Origin: Deltaproteobacteria bacterium
Lineage (GTDB): Bacteria; Chloroflexota; Dehalococcoidia; Dehalococcoidales; BS750m-G39
Direction of reading: 5' to 3'
Length of the DNA stretch: 64,000 bases
Assembly: GCA_030603275.1 (NCBI GenBank)
Contig: JAUVYB010000001.1
Span: forward strand, 140,762-204,761
The notes beneath the pieces are model-generated. The model was given only the letters and a program-made list of their open reading frames with translations. It was not told the origin of the DNA and made no database searches. Shown here piece after piece: positions 19,959 to 30,023 of this stretch. A program made the translations under genes and the position numbers. How positions within the stretch are numbered: position 1 is the stretch's first letter; each line of letters begins with the position of its first letter.

Positions 19959-20976
19959 AGTACATCCCTTTGGCTTTAGAATCGGCATCATACGCGACTG
20001 GCAGGCCAAGTGGTATGCTGAGAAGGACTACGTCGAATTCTTGCAGGAAGATATGAAGCTCCGCCGGGCCATCCAGTCCCGGTATACCGATGCCGGCATC
20101 TCTCTGGTGGAGATTGAACGCCAGTCGAACAAGGTATCGGTAACTATACACACCGCCCGCCCCGGTGTGGTCATCGGGCGGGGCGGACAAAGGGTTGATG
20201 AAATGAGGCTCATGCTGGAGAATCTTATCGGCAAGAGGATTCAACTCAACGTCCTGGAGGTGCAACAGCCGGAACTTGATGCCTACCTGGTAGGCAGGGC
20301 GATAGCGGAACAGATTGAACACCGTGTTGCTTTCCGCCGGGCCATGAAACAGGCACTATTCCGCACCATGCAGTCGGGGGCTAAAGGGATAAGAATCAGC
20401 TGCGCCGGCAGACTGGGCGGCGTCGAGATAGCCCGCCGCGAGGTTACCCACCAGGGGCAGGTGCCCCTGCACACCCTGCGGGCCGATATCGATTACGGAT
20501 TCACCGAAGCGCACACCACCCTGGGCCGGATTGGCATCAAGGTCTGGATTTATCGGGGCGATATTCTCCCCGAACCCAGCCTGCCGGGAGCTGAGAAAGC
20601 CCCGGCCGAAGTAGAAGAAGCCGAAGCGGCAGAAGCCAAGACCCCCACCCCACCAAAAAGGGAAGCAAAACCAAAAGCAGAAAAACCGGCTGAGGCAGTA
20701 GCCCCACCAGCCAAAACCAAAGCCAAAACCAAGGCCAAAGCCGAGGAAAAACCAGAAGAAAAGGCAGAGGTAACCAAGACCAAGGCCGAGAAAAAGACTA
20801 AAGAAAAGACAGAAGTAGCCGAAACCAAGGCCGAGAAAGAAACCAAGAAAGAGGCAACCGAGGCCAAAGCGGAAGCAAAAACCGCCAAGACAAAGACAAA
20901 GAAAACCACCGCCAAGACAAAACCGGCGGTAACCAAGGATAAAGAGGAGACAGATGCTACAACCCAAGCGGGTTAA
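19948..20976 (+). CDS. rpsC: 30S ribosomal protein S3 with long charged tail
   Basis: S3 shapes the mRNA entry channel. The core (about residues 1-210) has [12 protein letters not shown], the KH-domain loop [11 protein letters not shown] and [12 protein letters not shown]. The TTG at 19948 is chosen since it matches the family start and follows GAGGAGGAG. After [11 protein letters not shown] comes a tail of about 130 residues of Lys, Glu, Ala, Thr and Pro in irregular KTKAK/AEKK repeats. Normal S3 is 210-240 residues; this is 342. The tail overlaps the rplP start by 23 bases. Confidence 0.96.
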   Translation: MGHKVHPFGFRIGIIRDWQAKWYAEKDYVEFLQEDMKLRRAIQSRYTDAGISLVEIERQSNKVSVTIHTARPGVVIGRGGQRVDEMRLMLENLIGKRIQLNVLEVQQPELDAYLVGRAIAEQIEHRVAFRRAMKQALFRTMQSGAKGIRISCAGRLGGVEIARREVTHQGQVPLHTLRADIDYGFTEAHTTLGRIGIKVWIYRGDILPEPSLPGAEKAPAEVEEAEAAEAKTPTPPKREAKPKAEKPAEAVAPPAKTKAKTKAKAEEKPEEKAEVTKTKAEKKTKEKTEVAETKAEKETKKEATEAKAEAKTAKTKTKKTTAKTKPAVTKDKEETDATTQAG

Positions 20977-21412
20977 GTACCGCAAGAGCCATAAAGGACA
21001 CCGCCGGGGCAAAGCCCATACGGGCAACAGCATTGAATTCGGCGACTACGGCCTGCAGGCGATGGAATCGGCATGGCTTACCGGCCGGCAGATTGAAGCG
21101 GCGCGCCGTGCCATCACCCATTACATCCGCCGTGGTGGTAACGTCTGGATTCGCATCTTCCCCGATAAACCGGTAACCAAAAAGGCGGCGGAAACCCGCC
21201 AGGGCGGGGGAAAGGGTGCCCCCGACCACTGGGTAGCAGTGGTTAGACCGGGCAGAATTTTATTCGAGATGGGCGGAGTCAGTGAGGCGGTAGCCAAAGG
21301 GGCAATGCGCCTGGCCTCACACAAACTCCCCATAAACAGCAAATTCGTAGTCAGAGAAACGGGCGTAGCCGTGGCTAGCGATACCAAGGAGGCAGCTCAG
21401 GGTGAAGATTGA
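20954..21412 (+). CDS. rplP: 50S ribosomal protein L16
   Basis: L16 helps organise the A-site of the 50S. 152 residues with [19 protein letters not shown], the [12 protein letters not shown] region and [12 protein letters not shown]. The start lies inside the tail of rpsC, and the end overlaps rpmC by 11 bases. Confidence 0.97.
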   Translation: MLQPKRVKYRKSHKGHRRGKAHTGNSIEFGDYGLQAMESAWLTGRQIEAARRAITHYIRRGGNVWIRIFPDKPVTKKAAETRQGGGKGAPDHWVAVVRPGRILFEMGGVSEAVAKGAMRLASHKLPINSKFVVRETGVAVASDTKEAAQGED

Positions 21413-21599
21413 AGAGGTCAGAGCTTTAAGCGCTAAAGAGCTGGACAAACAGCTGGAGGAAGCTCACCAAGAGCTGTTTAACCTGCGCTTTCGCCTGGCG
21501 ACCAAGCAACTGGTAAACCATCGCGAGATTCCCAGGGTAAAAAAGACAATTGCCCAGCTCAAGACAATAATGAGAGAAAGAGAGCTAGTTAAAAGGTAA
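21402..21599 (+). CDS. rpmC: 50S ribosomal protein L29
   Basis: L29 lies by the tunnel exit beside L23. 65 residues, two helices, with [20 protein letters not shown] and [19 protein letters not shown] start overlapping rplP. Confidence 0.96.
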   Translation: MKIEEVRALSAKELDKQLEEAHQELFNLRFRLATKQLVNHREIPRVKKTIAQLKTIMRERELVKR

Positions 21600-21605
21600 C
21601 GGACT

Positions 21606-22160
21606 ATGGAAAGCAAGCATAAATTCAGACTTGGCCAGGTAGTCAGTGACAAAATGGACAAGACAGTGGTGGTGGCGGTAGAAACGCCCAAGCGCCACCC
21701 GTTATATAAGAAGACCATGAAAAGAGTGGTCAAGTATAAAGCTCACGACGAGAAAAACAAGTGCCATGTTGGAGACAAAGTAATAATTATAGAAACCCGC
21801 CCTCTTTCCCGGGAAAAGCGGTGGCGGGTAGCCGAGATAGTAGCCAAGGCTGAGGTAGTGGAGATTTCTCCTGAGGAAATAACCCGGGAAGACCTGGCCA
21901 AGGTTATGCCGGAGAAAAAGCCCAAGGAAAAACCTGAGGTCAAAGCTGAGGAAGAAACCAAGGGAGAAGAAAAGGAAGAGGCAGCCGAGGCAAAACCGGC
22001 CAAGAAAGCTGAAGAAGAAAAAGTGGCCGAGCCTGAGGCTGAGAAAAAAGCTAAAGAAGAAAAGGTGACCGAGCCTGAGCCCGAAGAAAAACCCGAGGAA
22101 GAGAAAAAGAAAGCCGAGCCCAAGGCCGAGAAAAAAGCTAAAGAAGAGGCAGAGGACTAG
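21606..22160 (+). CDS. rpsQ: 30S ribosomal protein S17 with long acidic/basic tail
   Basis: S17 is a primary 16S-binding protein with an OB fold. The core (about 1-85) shows [27 protein letters not shown] and [17 protein letters not shown]. Normal length is 80-90 residues. Here about 84 more follow, almost only Lys, Glu, Ala and Pro, with repeated [16 protein letters not shown] units. The tail resembles that of S3 encoded two genes upstream. Confidence 0.96.
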   Translation: MESKHKFRLGQVVSDKMDKTVVVAVETPKRHPLYKKTMKRVVKYKAHDEKNKCHVGDKVIIIETRPLSREKRWRVAEIVAKAEVVEISPEEITREDLAKVMPEKKPKEKPEVKAEEETKGEEKEEAAEAKPAKKAEEEKVAEPEAEKKAKEEKVTEPEPEEKPEEEKKKAEPKAEKKAKEEAED

Positions 22161-22166
22161 GTTAAG

Positions 22167-22535
22167 ATGATTCAATCCTATACCAGGCTCAAGGCAGCTG
22201 ATAACACCGGCGCCAGAGAAATTATGTGCATTACCGTTTTAGGCGGCACCAGGAGAAAATACGCCCACGTCGGTGACGTTATTGTAGCCTCGGTAAAAAA
22301 AGCCATCCCCCGGGGGGCGGTCAAGGAGGGGGAGGTAGTCAGAGCGGTTATCGTTCGCTGTGCCCAGCCCTTCAGACGCCCGGACGGCTCCTACATCAGG
22401 TTTGATGAAAATGCCGCGGTAATTCTAACCGATAAGAACAACCCCAAGGGAACCAGAATATTCGGACCGGTAGCTAGGGAGCTGAGGGACAAGAATTTCG
22501 CCAAGATTATCTCGCTGGCACCCGAGGTAGTGTGA
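22167..22535 (+). CDS. rplN: 50S ribosomal protein L14
   Basis: L14 forms an intersubunit bridge and the RsfS site. 122 residues with [39 protein letters not shown] and [15 protein letters not shown]. Exactly family length. Confidence 0.98.
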   Translation: MIQSYTRLKAADNTGAREIMCITVLGGTRRKYAHVGDVIVASVKKAIPRGAVKEGEVVRAVIVRCAQPFRRPDGSYIRFDENAAVILTDKNNPKGTRIFGPVARELRDKNFAKIISLAPEVV

Positions 22536-22541
22536 GACAGG

Positions 22542-22853
22542 ATGAATATTAGGAAAGACGATACGGTACTGGTCATTGCCGGCAAGGACAAGGGCAAAAA
22601 GGGCAAGGTGCGCTTCACCTACCCCGATGAGAAGAAGATACTGGTGGATGGCGTCAACTTCATCAAGAAGCACAGCAAAGCCAAGGGAGCGGCCAAGCAG
22701 GCGGGCATAATCGACCGGGAGGCGACAATCCAGGTATCCAATGTTATGCTGCTCTGCAGCAAGTGCAATCACCCGGCTCGGGTAGGCTTCCGTTCCCTGT
22801 CTGATGGCCGGAAGGTGCGGTTCTGCCGCGCCTGCGGCGAGGTAATAGACTAA
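22542..22853 (+). CDS. rplX: 50S ribosomal protein L24
   Basis: L24 starts 50S assembly. 103 residues with a KOW motif (DDTVLVIAGKDKGKKGKV). The C-terminal half has CSKCNHPARVGF and CRACGEVID, two CxxC pairs that may bind zinc, as in many bacterial L24. rplE follows with no gap. Confidence 0.97.
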   Translation: MNIRKDDTVLVIAGKDKGKKGKVRFTYPDEKKILVDGVNFIKKHSKAKGAAKQAGIIDREATIQVSNVMLLCSKCNHPARVGFRSLSDGRKVRFCRACGEVID

Positions 22854-23396
22854 ATGTCAGAACTTAAAGAAAAATATAAAAAAGAGGTTGTTCCCCAGCT
22901 CATGGAGCTTGGCGGGTACAAGAATATAATGCAGGTGCCACGCCTGGAAAAGGTGGCACTTAACATCGGCATAGGCGAGGCGACTACGGATGCCAAGGCT
23001 CTGGAGTCAGCCGAGAAGGATTTAGCGGCTATTGCGGGGCAGCACCCGGTTATAACCCGGGCCAAGAAATCCATTGCCGCCTTCAAGTTAAGGGAAGGGA
23101 TGACCGTCGGGCTAAGAGTGACCCTAAGGGGAGAGCGCATGTATCAATTTCTGGAAAAGCTGATAAACGCCACTCTACCCCGGATGCGCGAATTCCGCGG
23201 GGTTTCCCCCAGCTCCTTTGACGGCCGGGGCAATTACACCATGGGATTCAAGGAGCAGACCCTCTTCCCCGAAATAGACTATGATAAGATAGACAAAGCG
23301 CGGGGACTGGAGTTATCAATTGTCACTACGGCCAAAACCGACGAGGAAAGCAAGCAACTGCTGGAATTACTGGGCCTGCCTTTTGCCCGAGATTGA
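22854..23396 (+). CDS. rplE: 50S ribosomal protein L5
   Basis: L5 binds 5S rRNA and contacts the P-site tRNA. 180 residues with [34 protein letters not shown] and FPEIDYDKI. Directly adjoins rplX. Confidence 0.98.
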   Translation: MSELKEKYKKEVVPQLMELGGYKNIMQVPRLEKVALNIGIGEATTDAKALESAEKDLAAIAGQHPVITRAKKSIAAFKLREGMTVGLRVTLRGERMYQFLEKLINATLPRMREFRGVSPSSFDGRGNYTMGFKEQTLFPEIDYDKIDKARGLELSIVTTAKTDEESKQLLELLGLPFARD

Positions 23397-23402
23397 GGTG
23401 GA

Positions 23403-23588
23403 ATGGCTAAGAAATCAAAACTAGAAAAATCGAAGCGGCCGCCCAAATACAAGGTACAGCAGCGTAACCGCTGTTTCCTGTGTGGCCGGCCCCGGGGTTA
23501 CATCCGCCAGTTCGGCCTGTGCCGGATTTGCTTTCGCAAGCTAGCCCTGGCGGGACAGGTTCCCGGGGTAAGAAAGGCAAGCTGGTGA
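23403..23588 (+). CDS. rpsZ: 30S ribosomal protein S14, zinc-binding type
   Basis: A 61-residue S14 of the short C+ type. Four cysteines ([10 protein letters not shown] and CRICFRKLA) form the zinc knuckle, and the end [11 protein letters not shown] is typical. Lies in the normal place between L5 and S8. Confidence 0.97.
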   Translation: MAKKSKLEKSKRPPKYKVQQRNRCFLCGRPRGYIRQFGLCRICFRKLALAGQVPGVRKASW

Positions 23589-23595
23589 GGGAGAT

Positions 23596-23994
23596 ATGGC
23601 TGTAACTGACCCAATAGCCGATATGTTAACCAGAATACGCAATGCCATTATGGCCAGGCATGACTTTGTCCTGATGCCATCCTCAAGGACTAAGCTGGCT
23701 ATTGCCCGCATCCTCAAAGAGGAAGGCTTCATCACTGAGTATGAAGTACTCAGGAGCAAGCCGCACCGGTCAATCAAGGTCTACCTCAAATACGACGATA
23801 AAAGTAAGTCCATCATCTCCGGGCTGGAGCGGGTAAGCAAGCCCGGGCTGAGGATATACGTGGGACAAAAGGAGATTCCCCGCGTCCATGGCGGTTTAGG
23901 CGTCGCTATCATTTCCACCCCCAAGGGGGTAATAACCGGCAAGCAGGCCTGGCGCCAGGGAATCGGCGGTGAAATACTATGCTACGTATGGTAA
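23596..23994 (+). CDS. rpsH: 30S ribosomal protein S8
   Basis: S8 binds helix 21 of 16S rRNA and in many bacteria represses this operon. 132 residues with [13 protein letters not shown] and the C-terminal [16 protein letters not shown] motif. Confidence 0.98.
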   Translation: MAVTDPIADMLTRIRNAIMARHDFVLMPSSRTKLAIARILKEEGFITEYEVLRSKPHRSIKVYLKYDDKSKSIISGLERVSKPGLRIYVGQKEIPRVHGGLGVAIISTPKGVITGKQAWRQGIGGEILCYVW

Positions 23995-24015
23995 ATAAAT
24001 ACCGGGGTGATATAC

Positions 24016-24570
24016 ATGTCTAGGGTAGGTCGGATGCCGATACCGGTACCCGATGGGGTAAAGGTAAGCATTGAGCCGGACTCGGTCACGGTAACCGGTC
24101 CCAAAGGGGAACTCAACCGCCGCTTCAACCCGGATATAAGTATTGTCCTGGAAGATAAAAACCTGATAGTATCCCGCCCCGATGACAGCAAGGAGCACCG
24201 TTCCCTGCACGGACTTACCCGCAGTCTGCTGGCCAACATGGTACAGGGGGTAAGCGACGGCTTTGAGAAGACCCTGGAGATAGTGGGAGTTGGCTACCGG
24301 GTGGAAAAGGCCGAGGATAAGCTAATGCTTAGGGTCGGCTTCTCCCACCAGGTAGAGGTAACTCCCTTACCCGGCGTCTCGCTGGACGTAGAGCCAGGCA
24401 ATCGCATCAAGGTCAGCGGAATCAACAAAGAGGTAGTGGGCGAAATGGCCGCTGAAATCAGAGCCATCCGTCCCCCCGATACATATAAGGGCAAAGGCAT
24501 CAGATATGCCGGCGAGGTAGTCCGCCTTAAAGCCGGCAAGGCCGGTAAGGCTATAGGTAATAGGGCGTAA
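24016..24570 (+). CDS. rplF: 50S ribosomal protein L6
   Basis: L6 lies near the factor-binding site. 184 residues with [15 protein letters not shown] and the C-terminal [15 protein letters not shown] motif. The ATG at 24016 is preferred over the GTG at 24007 because it gives the family N-terminus; the GTG is part of the GGGGTGA ribosome site. Confidence 0.97.
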   Translation: MSRVGRMPIPVPDGVKVSIEPDSVTVTGPKGELNRRFNPDISIVLEDKNLIVSRPDDSKEHRSLHGLTRSLLANMVQGVSDGFEKTLEIVGVGYRVEKAEDKLMLRVGFSHQVEVTPLPGVSLDVEPGNRIKVSGINKEVVGEMAAEIRAIRPPDTYKGKGIRYAGEVVRLKAGKAGKAIGNRA

Positions 24571-24935
24571 TGAAAAAAGGCGAAGCCAGAATAGCACGCA
24601 AAAGAAGACACCTCCGGGTCAGAGCCAAATTATCCGGCAATGCTTCCCGGCCGCGGCTCTGTGTCTTTCGCAGCCTTAACCACATCTACGCCCAGATTAT
24701 CAATGACGAGCAGGGGCACACGCTGGTCACAGCTTCAACCCTGGACCAGGATATAAAAAGCGGGGCAGACAGCCAGGCCAAGTCAGCCAGAGCCGGGCTG
24801 GTCGGTTCCCTGGTGGCTAAACGTGCTCTAGATAATGGGATAAAAGAGGTAGTCTTCGACCGCGGCGGCTACAAATATCACGGCAGGGTAAAAGCCCTGG
24901 CCGAAGCCGCCCGACAGGCAGGACTGAAATTTTAG
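24570..24935 (+). CDS. rplR: 50S ribosomal protein L18
   Basis: L18 binds 5S rRNA with L5. 121 residues with [20 protein letters not shown] and the closing [14 protein letters not shown]. The ATG shares one base with the rplF stop (TAATG), so they are coupled. Confidence 0.98.
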   Translation: MKKGEARIARKRRHLRVRAKLSGNASRPRLCVFRSLNHIYAQIINDEQGHTLVTASTLDQDIKSGADSQAKSARAGLVGSLVAKRALDNGIKEVVFDRGGYKYHGRVKALAEAARQAGLKF

Positions 24936-24952
24936 GGGGAATATTAAAGTCA

Positions 24953-25477
24953 GTGAAACAAGCCATAAACAGAATAGACCCCGCTGAACTGGTACTGAAT
25001 GACAAGCTGGTTTATATCAACCGGGTGAGCAAGGTGGTGAGGGGAGGCAAACGCCTCCGGTTCAGCGCCCTGTCGGTAACCGGCGATGGCAACGGGCATG
25101 TCGGCATTGGCGTTGGTAAAGCCAACAGCGTGCCCGAGGCAATCAACAAGTCGGGCGCCGTCGCCAGAAAGAACCTTATTCAGGTTCCACTAGCCGGGAC
25201 AACCATCCCGCAGGCAGCGACGGTCAAATTCGGGGCGGCCCAGGTGCTGCTAAGACCAGCCTCACCGGGCACAGGCATCATTGCCGGCGGCAGTATCCGG
25301 GCGGTGGTAGAGGCCGCCGGAATTAAGGACATTCTCACCAAATCGCTAGGCAGCGCCAACCGCATTAACACGGCCAAGGCTACCATACTCGCCCTCAGCC
25401 AGCTCAAAGAACCCCAAGCAGAACTGGCCCGGCGCCGGGTAACCGCCAAGGTTGAGGGGAGGGCAAGCGGTGGCTAA
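24953..25477 (+). CDS. rpsE: 30S ribosomal protein S5
   Basis: S5 acts in accuracy and mRNA unwinding. 174 residues with [34 protein letters not shown] and the [13 protein letters not shown] end. GTG start with AGGGGGA upstream. Overlaps rpmD by eight bases. Confidence 0.97.
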   Translation: MKQAINRIDPAELVLNDKLVYINRVSKVVRGGKRLRFSALSVTGDGNGHVGIGVGKANSVPEAINKSGAVARKNLIQVPLAGTTIPQAATVKFGAAQVLLRPASPGTGIIAGGSIRAVVEAAGIKDILTKSLGSANRINTAKATILALSQLKEPQAELARRRVTAKVEGRASGG

Positions 25478-25652
25478 GCTGCGTATCACCCAGATTAAAA
25501 GCGGCATCGGCTATCCCCAGGACCAGAAGAAGACGCTGAAGGCGCTGGGGTTTCACCGGCTAAACCAGAGTGTTACCCAAGACGACCGCCCCTCGGTACG
25601 GGGTATGATTAACAAGGTGAAACACCTGGTTAAGGTGGAGGAGACAAGCTGA
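25470..25652 (+). CDS. rpmD: 50S ribosomal protein L30
   Basis: A 60-residue L30 with [29 protein letters not shown] and the [13 protein letters not shown] end. The GTG at 25470 within the end of rpsE is chosen because it gives the family length. Its stop overlaps the rplO ATG by one base. Confidence 0.96.
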   Translation: MAKLRITQIKSGIGYPQDQKKTLKALGFHRLNQSVTQDDRPSVRGMINKVKHLVKVEETS

Positions 25653-26116
25653 TGCTACAGGAGAAACTCTCCCCACCCCCCGGCGCCAAGAAAGCCAGAA
25701 AACGAGTGGGGCGGGGCGATGGCAGCGGGCACGGCACCTACTCCGGGCGCGGCAGCAAGGGACAGAAGTCCCGCGCAGGATATAAGATGCGCCCCGGCTT
25801 TGAAGGCGGGCAGCTGCCGTTAATCAAGCGCCTCCCGGAAAAGCGCGGCTTTCACAATCCCTTCCGGACGGAGTATACCACGGTAAAAATCGGCCAACTC
25901 GGTATCTTCGAACCGGAAAGCGAGGTCACACCGGAGAAACTGATCGCCGCTAGGATAGTAAAATCGCTGCGCCAGCCAATCAAGATTCTGGCCGGAGGTG
26001 AAATCAGCCATCCACTGGTGGTAAAGGCAAACAAGTTCTCCGCCGCGGCTAAAGCCAAGATAGAAGCCGCCGGCGGTAAAACGGAGGAGATAGGGAATGA
26101 AGCCCAGACAGACTAG
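25652..26116 (+). CDS. rplO: 50S ribosomal protein L15
   Basis: L15 is a late 50S assembly protein. 154 residues with KRVGRGDGSGHGTYSGRGS, GQKSRAGYKMRPGFEGGQ and PLIKRLPEKRGF. Overlaps secY by 20 bases. Confidence 0.97.
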   Translation: MLQEKLSPPPGAKKARKRVGRGDGSGHGTYSGRGSKGQKSRAGYKMRPGFEGGQLPLIKRLPEKRGFHNPFRTEYTTVKIGQLGIFEPESEVTPEKLIAARIVKSLRQPIKILAGGEISHPLVVKANKFSAAAKAKIEAAGGKTEEIGNEAQTD

Positions 26117-27419
26117 GCCACGGCTGCTGCAGGCCATGATTGATGCCTTCAGTCTGCCCGATTTAAGACGGCGCATCCTCATCACGCTGGGCATCTTGAT
26201 TATCTTCCGCTTCGTGGCTCACGTGCCTCTTCCCGGCGTAGACCTCGAGGCGCTGAAAGAGCTGTTCGAGAGCAACGCCCTGCTGGGCATGCTTAACATG
26301 TTCAGCGGCGGCGCCATGGCGCGTCTTAGCGTGGCGGCGATGGGGGTTTACCCCTACATCACGGCATCAATCGTCATGACGCTGCTGGTACCGGTCATTC
26401 CCAAACTGCGAGCCCTCTCCCAGGAAGGGGAGTCGGGTAGAGACAAGATTAATCGTTTTACCCACTGGCTGACCATACCCATGGCCGCTATGCAGGGCTA
26501 CGGGCAGCTCATCTACTTCCAGAGCCAGGGTGTTATCGGCAGCGCCGCGGCGCTACCCATGGCCTCCATGGTCATATCCATGATTGCCGGCACCATGTTC
26601 TGTGTCTGGCTGGGTGAGCGTATTACCGAATACGGTATCGGCAACGGTATATCGATAATAATCTTTGGCGGCATTGTCGCCGGCTACTGGGAAACGACGG
26701 GACAGGTTTTCTTCGCTGCCGGACAGGGGCAATGGACCGGGGCCGTGGTTTATGTTATTATCGCCCTGCTCACCACCGTTCTCATCGTCATTTTTACCGA
26801 AGCCCACCGCCGCATCCCCGTCCAGTACTCCCGCAGCGTCTTTCGCAGCGGGCGGATGTACCGGCAGTCAGGCTCAACCCACATCCCGCTGCGGGTAAAC
26901 ACCGCCGGCATGATACCCCTCATCTTTGCCATGTCACTGGTCATCTTCCCCGGTACGGTCGCCAGCTACTTTGCCGCCCCGCCGGGGGCTGACCCTAACT
27001 TCGCCGATCAAATTATGGCCTGGTTTAACCCCAGTGCCGCACTGCCCATGGGATTATTCTACTGGGGGCTCAACTTCCTGCTGGTAGTTGGTTTTGCCTT
27101 CTTCTATACCATGATTATTTTCGAGCAGCAGGACCTGCCCGGCACCCTGCAACGGCAGGGGGGCTTTATCCCCGGAATCCGCCCCGGCCCCCACACCAAG
27201 GAATACCTGGACGGGGTGATAAAGCACATTACCTGGGCGGGAGCCCTCTTCCTGGCAGTAGTAGCCATAATGCCCTTCTTCGCCAGGGAAATAAGCAACG
27301 TGCAGGTAATACAGCTATCCAGCATGGGCCTGCTGATTGTAGTCGGCGTCGTCCTAGATACCATGAAGCAGATAGAAGCCCAGCTGGTAATGCGGCGCTA
27401 TGAGGGTTTCATTAAATAG
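26097..27419 (+). CDS. secY: Preprotein translocase subunit SecY
   Basis: SecY is the channel of the Sec translocon. 440 residues with ten hydrophobic segments, the plug-region GVDLEALKELF, MGVYPYITASIVM, the cytosolic RIPVQYSRSVFRSGR loop and IRPGPHTKEYLDGVI. The start lies within the end of rplO. adk follows nine bases after the stop. Confidence 0.97.
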   Translation: MKPRQTRPRLLQAMIDAFSLPDLRRRILITLGILIIFRFVAHVPLPGVDLEALKELFESNALLGMLNMFSGGAMARLSVAAMGVYPYITASIVMTLLVPVIPKLRALSQEGESGRDKINRFTHWLTIPMAAMQGYGQLIYFQSQGVIGSAAALPMASMVISMIAGTMFCVWLGERITEYGIGNGISIIIFGGIVAGYWETTGQVFFAAGQGQWTGAVVYVIIALLTTVLIVIFTEAHRRIPVQYSRSVFRSGRMYRQSGSTHIPLRVNTAGMIPLIFAMSLVIFPGTVASYFAAPPGADPNFADQIMAWFNPSAALPMGLFYWGLNFLLVVGFAFFYTMIIFEQQDLPGTLQRQGGFIPGIRPGPHTKEYLDGVIKHITWAGALFLAVVAIMPFFAREISNVQVIQLSSMGLLIVVGVVLDTMKQIEAQLVMRRYEGFIK

Positions 27420-27427
27420 GGATAAAG

Positions 27428-28078
27428 ATGTATATTATTTTTCTGGGCCCCCCCGGGGCGGGTAAAGGAACTCAGGCAGGTGAACTGGCCCGGGAGTTAG
27501 GGTTAGAACATATCGCCACCGGCGACCTGTTCCGGCAGGCGCTGGAGCGGGGAACCGCCTTAGGCCTAAAGGCTAAATCTTATATGGAAAAAGGGGTGCT
27601 GGTTCCCAGCCAGATAACCATAGGCATGGTTCTGGAGCGCCTCTCAGTACCGGACTGCACAAAAGGGGCAATCCTGGACGGCTTCCCCCGCAATCTGGAG
27701 CAGGCGGAGGCCCTGGATAAAGCCTTGAGCCAACAGGGCAAGGCGATAGACAATGTGGTCTATATTAAGGTCTCCGAGGAGGAGTTACTAAAGAGATTAA
27801 GCGGACGCTGGATTTGCCGCCGGTGCCAGGCACCGTGCCACGCCACCGACTCTCCCCCCAGGGTCCGGGGGAAGTGTGATAAGTGCGGCGGCGAGCTCTA
27901 CCAGCGCCCCGACGATAACGAAGTAAGCGTCAAGAAGCGGCTGGAGGTCTACTTCGCCGAAACGGCGCCGCTGATTGACTATTATACACAGGGGAGTAAA
28001 CTAATAGAGATAGACGGCGAGGGGGGCGTAGCCGAGGTGGCCAAGAAAATAAAGGCTGCCCTGCCGGGAGAGTGTTAA
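27428..28078 (+). CDS. adk: Adenylate kinase
   Basis: Balances AMP, ADP and ATP. 216 residues with P-loop GPPGAGKGTQ at 7-16, the DGFPRN motif, and a LID domain bearing CRRCQAPCH and CDKCGG, so it is the zinc-containing type (one Cys pair is followed by an extra Cys). Placed between secY and map as in many bacteria. Confidence 0.97.
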   Translation: MYIIFLGPPGAGKGTQAGELARELGLEHIATGDLFRQALERGTALGLKAKSYMEKGVLVPSQITIGMVLERLSVPDCTKGAILDGFPRNLEQAEALDKALSQQGKAIDNVVYIKVSEEELLKRLSGRWICRRCQAPCHATDSPPRVRGKCDKCGGELYQRPDDNEVSVKKRLEVYFAETAPLIDYYTQGSKLIEIDGEGGVAEVAKKIKAALPGEC

Positions 28079-28085
28079 AGCCTAA

Positions 28086-28850
28086 ATGGGCATAATTATC
28101 AAATCGGAGCGAGAAATCGCACTTATGCGCCAGGCGGGCAGGATTGTGGCCACGGTGCTGAATATTTTGATGAAACAGATAAAAGAGGGAATGAAAACTA
28201 AGGAACTAGATATGATTGCCGGCCGAGAGGTAGAGAGGCTGGGGGGGAAACCCTCGTTCAAGGGTTACCGGGGGTTTCCGGCCAATCTTTGCGTCTCGGT
28301 AAATAACGAGATAGTGCACGGCATTCCCGGGGAACGGAGCTTACGAGAAGGTGACATTGTTTCCCTTGACTTCGGGGCGTCTTTTAAAGGCTTTCAGGGC
28401 GATGCCGCGGTGACCGTAGGCATTGGGGAAATCAGCCCGGAGGCAAGAAAGCTGGTGGCGACCACGGAAGACGTGCTCAAAGCCGGCATTGCCGCCGCCC
28501 GCTCCGGAGCCAGACTGGGGGATATATCGGCCACCATACAGAACTATGCCGAAGCCAAAGGCTATTCGGTAGTGCGCGAGTATACCGGCCATGGCATCGG
28601 GCGGGAGCTGCATGAGGAGCCGCAGATACCCAACTTCGGACCGCCGGGAACGGGGCCGGTATTAAAGAAAGGCATGACCATAGCCCTGGAGCCGATGGTC
28701 AATGCGGGCGACTGGCGCACCCGGGTCGGTGACAACCAGTGGACGGTGTTTACCGCCGACGGCAGCCTTTCCGCCCACTTTGAGCACACCATCGCCATTA
28801 CCAACGGGGAGGCGGAGATACTCACCAGCCGGGAAGGGGTTTATGCCTAA
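28086..28850 (+). CDS. map: Methionine aminopeptidase, type I
   Basis: Removes the initiator Met from nascent proteins. 254 residues; metal ligands are visible in [18 protein letters not shown] (two Asp), [16 protein letters not shown] (His), and Glu residues in ALEPMVN and AHFEHTIAI. The last bases overlap infA. Confidence 0.97.
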   Translation: MGIIIKSEREIALMRQAGRIVATVLNILMKQIKEGMKTKELDMIAGREVERLGGKPSFKGYRGFPANLCVSVNNEIVHGIPGERSLREGDIVSLDFGASFKGFQGDAAVTVGIGEISPEARKLVATTEDVLKAGIAAARSGARLGDISATIQNYAEAKGYSVVREYTGHGIGRELHEEPQIPNFGPPGTGPVLKKGMTIALEPMVNAGDWRTRVGDNQWTVFTADGSLSAHFEHTIAITNGEAEILTSREGVYA

Positions 28851-29061
28851 GAAGGAGGCGATTGAGGTCGAGGGCACGGTAGTCGAACCGTTACCCAACG
28901 CCATGTTCCGTGTAGAGCTGGCTGACGGGCACAAGGTGCTGGCTCACATTTCTGGTAAAATAAGGTTACATTATATTAGAATCCTGCCCGGAGACAGAGT
29001 TCTCATAGAGCTCTCTCCCTACGACCTGAGCCGGGGAAGGATTACATATCGGTTTAAGTAG
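28843..29061 (+). CDS. infA: Translation initiation factor IF-1
   Basis: A 72-residue OB-fold protein that blocks the A-site during initiation. Start [20 protein letters not shown] and end [13 protein letters not shown] are typical. The ATG at 28843 overlaps the end of map by eight bases. Confidence 0.97.
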   Translation: MPKKEAIEVEGTVVEPLPNAMFRVELADGHKVLAHISGKIRLHYIRILPGDRVLIELSPYDLSRGRITYRFK

Positions 29062-29072
29062 CGGGGTTTATG

Positions 29073-29186
29073 ATGAAGGTAAAAGCTTCAGTTAAAGTAA
29101 GATGTGAAAAGTGTAAGATAGTGAAACGTCGCGGCGTGGTCAGAGTTATCTGTTCCAACCCGCGGCACAAGCAGCGGCAGGGATAG
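29073..29186 (+). CDS. rpmJ: 50S ribosomal protein L36
   Basis: A 37-residue protein with [20 protein letters not shown], then [13 protein letters not shown]. The Cys-Cys-Cys-His zinc set (CEKC, C, H) is complete, so this is the C+ type. There are two adjacent ATGs (29070 and 29073); the second gives the family start. Between infA and rpsM as expected. Confidence 0.95.
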   Translation: MKVKASVKVRCEKCKIVKRRGVVRVICSNPRHKQRQG

Positions 29187-29211
29187 CCGCGCTTTAAGCA
29201 GGAGGCTGTAG

Positions 29212-29601
29212 ATGGCACGTATTGCCGGAGTGGATATACCAAAAAACAAGCAGGTCTGGGTCTCACTACAGTATATCTATGGCATAGGAAATACCCTGAG
29301 CCATAAGATTCTGGCACAGGCCGAGGTTGACCCAAGTACCAAGGTAAGCGACCTAACCGAAGAAGAGGTCAACCGCTTACGCGAGATTATAGACAAAGGG
29401 CATAATGTTGAGGGCGAACTGAGGAAGGAAACTGACCTCAACATCAAGCGCCTCATTGAGATTGGCAGCTATCGGGGCAGCCGGCATCGCCACGGTCTGC
29501 CGGTCAGGGGACAGCGCACCCGAACCAATGCCCGCGCCAAGCGCGGCACCCGCAAAACAGTAGCCGGCAGGGGCCAGCGGCGCGGCATGACCAAGAAGTA
29601 A
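29212..29601 (+). CDS. rpsM: 30S ribosomal protein S13
   Basis: S13 bridges to the 50S and touches tRNA. 129 residues with [32 protein letters not shown] and the tail [24 protein letters not shown] site upstream. Confidence 0.98.
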   Translation: MARIAGVDIPKNKQVWVSLQYIYGIGNTLSHKILAQAEVDPSTKVSDLTEEEVNRLREIIDKGHNVEGELRKETDLNIKRLIEIGSYRGSRHRHGLPVRGQRTRTNARAKRGTRKTVAGRGQRRGMTKK

Positions 29602-29626
29602 CCGGGGGTAGTTAAACGGAGGTAGA

Positions 29627-30019
29627 ATGGCACAGAAGAAGCGTACTAAAACCAGAAGGCGGGAACGGAAATCAATTCCGGTAGGCAAAGCCTACATCCA
29701 GTCCACCTTCAATAATATTATCGTAACCCTCACCGACCCGCAGGGCAATGTCCTTGCCTGGGGAAGCTCAGGCACCGCCGGGTTCAAGGGCTCACGTAAA
29801 GGCACGCCCTACGCGGCACAGCTGGCCGCACGCGATGCCGCCAGAAAAGCCATGGAGCACGGCCTGCGCCAGGTAGAGGTTTTTGTCAAGGGACCGGGCA
29901 GCGGGCGTGAAGCGGCTATCCGTTCCCTGCAAGCTTCAGGTCTGGCCATTACCAGCATCAGGGACGTAACGCCAATTCCGCATAACGGTTGTCGTCCGCG
30001 CAAGAGGAGGCGGGTGTAA
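29627..30019 (+). CDS. rpsK: 30S ribosomal protein S11
   Basis: S11 forms part of the platform and the E-site mRNA path. 130 residues with [35 protein letters not shown] and the C-terminal [18 protein letters not shown]. Confidence 0.98.
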   Translation: MAQKKRTKTRRRERKSIPVGKAYIQSTFNNIIVTLTDPQGNVLAWGSSGTAGFKGSRKGTPYAAQLAARDAARKAMEHGLRQVEVFVKGPGSGREAAIRSLQASGLAITSIRDVTPIPHNGCRPRKRRRV

Positions 30020-30023
30020 AACC

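Noticed and set aside
20550..21033. Large minus-strand open frames opposite rpsC and rpsQ tails
   Set aside because: They are antisense to Lys/Glu-rich codons, giving artificial Phe/Leu-rich or Ser/Ala-rich chains.
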